NCBI GenBank assembly: GCA_958009055.1
Contig: OY253661.1
Coordinates: 310,001-374,000 of the forward strand
From: Choricystis sp. odSpoLacu1
Taxonomy: Eukaryota > Chlorophyta > Trebouxiophyceae
Direction: 5' to 3'
Length of the DNA: 64,000 nt
Shown: positions 60,801-64,000 of the stretch, one piece after another
Position numbering within the stretch: position 1 is the stretch's first letter
Layout of the letters: the number at the start of each line of letters is the position of its first letter
Translations under genes and position numbers: made by a program
The notes under the pieces: model-generated
Seen by the model: the letters and a program-made list of their open reading frames with translations, nothing else
The model's database searches: none
Told to the model about the DNA's origin: nothing

Positions 60801-62497
60801 GCACACGTACGCCTTGGTGACGGAGTGGCGGGTGTAGTCGGTGCCGGTGTGGCACGTGGCCGCGGCGTCACCCGTGGCCGCGGAGCAGGCAGCGTCCGAC
60901 GTGCACGCGTCGCAGTTGGCGCCCGCCCACCCGGCCGGGCACGCGCCCGCGCCACCCGCGGCGCAGGTGCAGGTTTCGCCCGAGGGGGTGGTCCCGGTGA
61001 GCACGGCGTCCGCGAGGGAGGGGGAGGGCGCGCCCGCGAGCGACCCAAGGACGGGTTCGTCGCCGCCAGGGACAGACGGGAGGGCAGCCGCGCCTCCCTT
61101 CTTCTTGGGCGACGCTGCGGGGGCGGGCGCGGGCACCGCCAGCGCGGGCCATGCGGGCCAGGGCGGGCAGGCGGCGGGGGCGGCGGGGTCGGGGGTGGCG
61201 CAAGATGCGCCAGTGAACCCGCAGCGGCACGCGCACGCCGACGACGCGCTCGCGCCCGGCGGCTGGGCGCACCGCCCGTTGTCGCCGCACGGGGGGTCGC
61301 ACCCCATGACCGAGGTGGCGGTCAGGTTGGCGGCCAGCCAGAAGGTGGCGTTGCCTGTTGTGGGTTGGGGTGGGTGGGTGGTGTGAGTGGGTAAAAATAA
61401 AAAAACGCCCGTCCCGACCCTTCCTCCCTCCCCTCCCCCACCTCCCCTCACCTTCCACCGCCCCCATCTTGTACGTGGGCCGGAACGTGATGTTGAGCTT
61501 GGGCATGGCGAGGGTGGCCATGGCGTCCTGTGGGGTGTGTGGGGTGGGGTGCAAAAACGAGGGGTCGGCAAAAACGAGAGAAAGGCCTGATGGACGTGCG
61601 CGCCGCGAGCCCTCTCTCGCCACCCGCTCCCCCCTTCTCCACGCCCCACCGCGGTATCGACACAGACAGTTAATCTCCACCCGCTAAGGGCGGGTGGAGG
61701 CGGCAGAATGGCCGCACCGCCGCCAACCACCACCGCATGCGTTCGGCCCCGCGCGTTTTCGTCACGGCTTCTCCATCCCTCCCCTCCACCCTCACTCACC
61801 GTCGACCGCGTAAAGTCAAACGTGGCGGCCGCGTTGGCGGGTCCCTTTGTCTCCAGCTTGACGCTTTTGCCGCCCGCGGACACGCCGCCGCCGGGCGTCG
61901 CGGTGACGAGCAGCCCCGGGAACGAGGCGGCATCAGACGCGCCCAGCGGGGCGGCCGGCATGGCGGCCGACGCCAGGGTGACGCTGGCGTTGGTCAGGAG
62001 GATGTCCAAGGTCGAGGCCTTGGAGCCGGCCTGAGGGTGTGTGTGTGTGTGGAGGGGGGAGGTGAGCAGGCGGCAGCGGGGGGCGCATGTGCGGTCCCCA
62101 ATCGCGCGCGCGCGCGATGGGTTTCTCCCTCGCCCACCCTCTCTCTCTCTCCTACCTTGGCCTTGACACTGTCCGGCGTCAACCTCAGCTCGCTGCCATC
62201 CGCCACCAGCTTGGCGGACGGCAAGGCCGCTTTCAGCGAGGCCGCGTCCGTGGGGCACGGCCCCTTGAGCGCGAGTGCGAGCCGGCCCGACACTTTCAGC
62301 TTGTCAGCCACCGCGATGGGGCCGCGCGGCGCGCCGGCAGCGTCACCATTGACCACGCCTCCCGCGCGGGCGGGGACGGCGTCCACGTCAAAGGGCAGCA
62401 CGCACGCGTCGGAGGCCGCCTGTTCGGGCGCGTCCGGGGCGGCGGCCACGCAGGCGACCGCCACCGCCGCCAGCAGCAGGAAGTGGAGGGTGCGCAT
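57886..62497 (-). CDS. ABCG-family half-transporter with large extracellular EGF-like N-terminus (ADP1-like)
   Basis: Four exons: 62156-62497, 61800-62030, 61452-61527 and 57886-61354; 1371 aa after two repairs. Signal peptide MRTLHFLLLAAVAVACVAAA, a lumenal/extracellular domain of about 650 residues with an EGF-like module (CDPPCGDNGRCAQPPG, CACRCGFTGASC) and a second Cys-rich block (CDACTSDAACSAATGDAA, CASSTCVCPHGKSGAC), a membrane helix SLIAALPVLVLLATAALAGA, then the ABC domain: Walker A GVLGPSGCGKTTMLSILAGS, signature GVRGVSGGERRRVTIGMELV, Walker B VIVLDEPTSGLDSHTALN, and a six-helix ABC2 membrane domain (ELAVLFWRAGTEVVRNPALL onward). The order and EGF module resemble yeast Adp1; plant ABCG24/28-type proteins have a similar layout. 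Breaks: G12 60359-60370 and C8 60250-60257. Confidence 0.88.
61675..61699. repeat. 10-bp hairpin in an intron of the ABCG gene
   Basis: CTCCACCCGC, loop TAAGG, GCGGGTGGAG: a perfect 10-bp stem within the second intron (61528-61799). Confidence 0.75.
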
Positions 62498-62857
62498 GTG
62501 GGCCCCACGAATGGGGGTGGAGGGGGGGGGAGTGGGGGGCAGGGGGCAGGGTGGAGCGGTCCCCCCGCGCGAAAGCCTGCGGTGCTTTGGGTTTTTGCGG
62601 GCGGAAGTTATGTAGTGCCCTCCTGCGCGCACGAAGGATTGCCCTCGCTCTGTCGCTTAAGTGTGTGCGCGACGAGGGGATAACGCGCACGCGGCCGGTG
62701 AGGCGGGGTGCGTGGTCTGGGGGTGGAGTGTCGCTGAGCAAAAAATGAAGGAGTGAATTCAACGAGAGGCCTCGTTCGCTGTTCGCTTCACAAAAAAAAC
62801 GCTTGCATCTGGACCCGGCGCCGGCTTTTTGGCAGCGCCGCCCCTCCCAAAACCACT
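62498..62857. promoter_or_regulatory. Shared 5' region, ABCG / RRP43-like
   Basis: 360 bases between divergent ATGs. A G-rich tract (62521-62549, C-rich on the ABCG strand) abuts the ABCG start. No named element recognised. Confidence 0.35.
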
Positions 62858-63886
62858 ATGCCCGGCGCCACCGCCCCCTCCACCACGGCCGCCGCCTATG
62901 CCGCCCTGTTCCCGGCAGCAGCCTACAGAGCCCACTTAGCCGCCGGCACCCGCCCCGACGGGCGCACGCCGACAGACGCCCGCCCCCTCACCGTCACCCT
63001 GCGCGCCGTCGGAGGCGCGGACGGCAGCGCCCTGGTGCGGGTGGGACGGACGACGGTGCTGGCGTGCGTGCTGCTGGAAGTGTGTGGGGTGGGAGGGAGG
63101 AAGAGGGGGGTGGCGTGTTTTTTACTAGCCGCCACCAGACCCACCCTCCTCCCACACGCTCACGCGTGCCCACACACCTACCCACAGGTCACCACACCCT
63201 CCATCTCGTCCCCCGACTCAGGCGGCGTCTTCGTGTTCGCGGCCGACGCACCCCCCCTGGCCGCCGCCGACGCGGCGCCGGGGAGGCCGCCACCGAGGCT
63301 GGATGGCATCGCAGCCTACGTGCGGGCTGTGCTGACCGCAGCGGGGGCCATTGACGCGGCTGACCTGGCGGTGGCAGCAGCATCCGGAGACGGCGACGCT
63401 TCCACCCCCCCTCCCTCCCTCGCTCTCGCTGCGCGCATCGATTTAACCATTCTCGACGCCGACGGTGGCGAACCCGGCGCCGCGCTGATCGCGGCAGCTG
63501 CCGCGCTGGCCGACACACGCGTGCCTGGAGTCACGCTGCGTGACGGCGCGTGCGTGAGGGAGGAAAAACTGGCCGACGCGGCCACCCGCCGCGCCACCGG
63601 CCTGCTGCGCTGCCTCCCCGCCGCCGCCTCCCTCGCCCTCGTCGACGACGCGGTCGTCGTCGACCCCGACGCGGCCGAAGCCGCCCTGGCGGACGCCCTG
63701 GTGAGCGTCGCGGTGGGTGGCGACGGCGCTATCGTGGCGGCCGACGCGCCCGGGGTGACCACCACCGCAGCACGCGACGGCACAGCCCCCATCCTCATCC
63801 CGCCCTCCGTCCTGCTGGCGGCGGCGGGGGCGGCGCGGGCGAGGCAGCATGAAGCGTTGGTTGCCATCCAGGCTGGAGTAAAATGA
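62858..63886 (+). CDS. Exosome core subunit, RRP43-like (RNase PH fold)
   Basis: Non-catalytic ring subunit of the 3'-5' RNA exosome. Exons 62858-63079 and 63188-63886, phase 0, 306 aa. The RNase PH family start is FPAAAYRAHLAAGTRPDGRT with the R-x-DGR motif, followed by the strand SALVRVGRTTVLACVLLEVT. The second half has AAARIDLTILDADGGEPGAA, LIAAAAALADTRVPGV, ALVDDAVVVDPDAAEAALAD and the final helix HEALVAIQAGVK. The segment between strands (TTPSISSPDSGGVFVFAADA) and the weak catalytic residues favour RRP43 over RRP45 or RRP42, but this assignment within the family is moderate. Gene is followed by T-rich sequence with TGTGTTTCAG. Confidence 0.78.
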   Translation: MPGATAPSTTAAAYAALFPAAAYRAHLAAGTRPDGRTPTDARPLTVTLRAVGGADGSALVRVGRTTVLACVLLEVCGVGGRKRGVACFLLAATRPTLLPHAHACPHTYPQVTTPSISSPDSGGVFVFAADAPPLAAADAAPGRPPPRLDGIAAYVRAVLTAAGAIDAADLAVAAASGDGDASTPPPSLALAARIDLTILDADGGEPGAALIAAAAALADTRVPGVTLRDGACVREEKLADAATRRATGLLRCLPAAASLALVDDAVVVDPDAAEAALADALVSVAVGGDGAIVAADAPGVTTTAARDGTAPILIPPSVLLAAAGAARARQHEALVAIQAGVK

Positions 63887-64000
63887 GAGGGAAAGAGAGT
63901 GTTAACAAACTTCTTTGATTTTTTGTTGTGTGTTTCAGTTTCTCCGCCCCTCTTGAGCGAGCCACTTTTGCCCATCCTCACACCGAGTCCAGTCAGCCAT
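63887..64000. other. 3' flank to window edge
   Basis: T-rich sequence with GTGTGTTTCAG (63929-63939). Similar GTGTTTCAG motifs follow the coiled-coil stop (about 37658-37666) and the VTC1 stop (about 42379-42387). No gene visible. Confidence 0.4.

Noticed and set aside
1..64000. CRISPR array, operon or prokaryotic ribosome-binding sites
   Set aside because: No spaced direct repeats; genes have spliceosomal introns and eukaryotic families, so the DNA is nuclear.

Overview
This is a nuclear segment of a compact, very GC-rich eukaryotic genome. Most genes have short spliceosomal introns, usually 60-280 bases, with GTGAGT/GTGCGT-type donors, a G/T-rich 5' half and a C/T-rich 3' half ending in CAG. 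There are about 31 genes in 64 kb. The gene set is a plastid-type Ser/Thr kinase, a CG-1 (CAMTA-type) DNA-binding protein, an F-box/CW/SNF2/RING protein resembling a plant family, VTC polyphosphate synthase subunits, cytochrome c peroxidase and several plastid- or mitochondrion-like N-termini. It fits a unicellular alga, most likely a green alga; other algal lineages are not excluded. All gene models were read by eye from six-frame translation and splice consensus. Family names come from motifs, not from a search.

Layout. 0-14 kb: the 3' end of a coiled-coil gene, beta-carbonic anhydrase, an aldo/keto reductase, a CG-1 protein, an EMAPII-domain tRNA-binding protein divergent from methionyl-tRNA synthetase (same domain), a DNAJC9-like J protein, a small Cys-rich ORF (family copy 1) and a MoeA/Cnx1E molybdenum-cofactor gene. 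14-25 kb: a PP2C phosphatase divergent from the F-box/CW/SNF2/RING gene, then a CLASP/TOG-like HEAT protein. 25.2-27.6 kb: a gene-poor, AT-richer island with hairpins and unassigned ORFs. 27.6-33 kb: a mitochondrial group (cytochrome c peroxidase, a MaoC/HTD2-like dehydratase, Cys-rich copy 2, Atm1-type ABC exporter). 33-38 kb: eIF2B-alpha, a small secreted protein, a coiled-coil protein, Cys-rich copy 3. 38-42.3 kb: a divergent VTC4/VTC1 pair. 42.4-50 kb: a coiled-coil protein, a TM9SF protein, the plastid-type kinase, an RNase III-like protein. 50-64 kb: a PHD/ePHD chromatin protein, PP2A B subunit, a small putative organellar protein, an ADP1-like ABCG transporter and an exosome RRP43-like subunit.

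Two patterns cut across the genes. First, at least 14 coding-frame breaks in eight genes lie exactly in C/G runs of 7-13 or in alternating CG runs. Each is repaired by removing one repeat unit, and after that every gene model has a length divisible by three. Second, three dispersed copies of a small Cys-rich ORF family share the N-terminal pattern MAT[WY]ASFxTxDxAxT and a CPG[HY] motif. Copies 1 and 3 also share 35 identical nucleotides, which suggests recent duplication or gene conversion. I do not recognise this family.

Many genes are arranged head-to-head over spacers of about 90-700 bases, so bidirectional promoters are likely.
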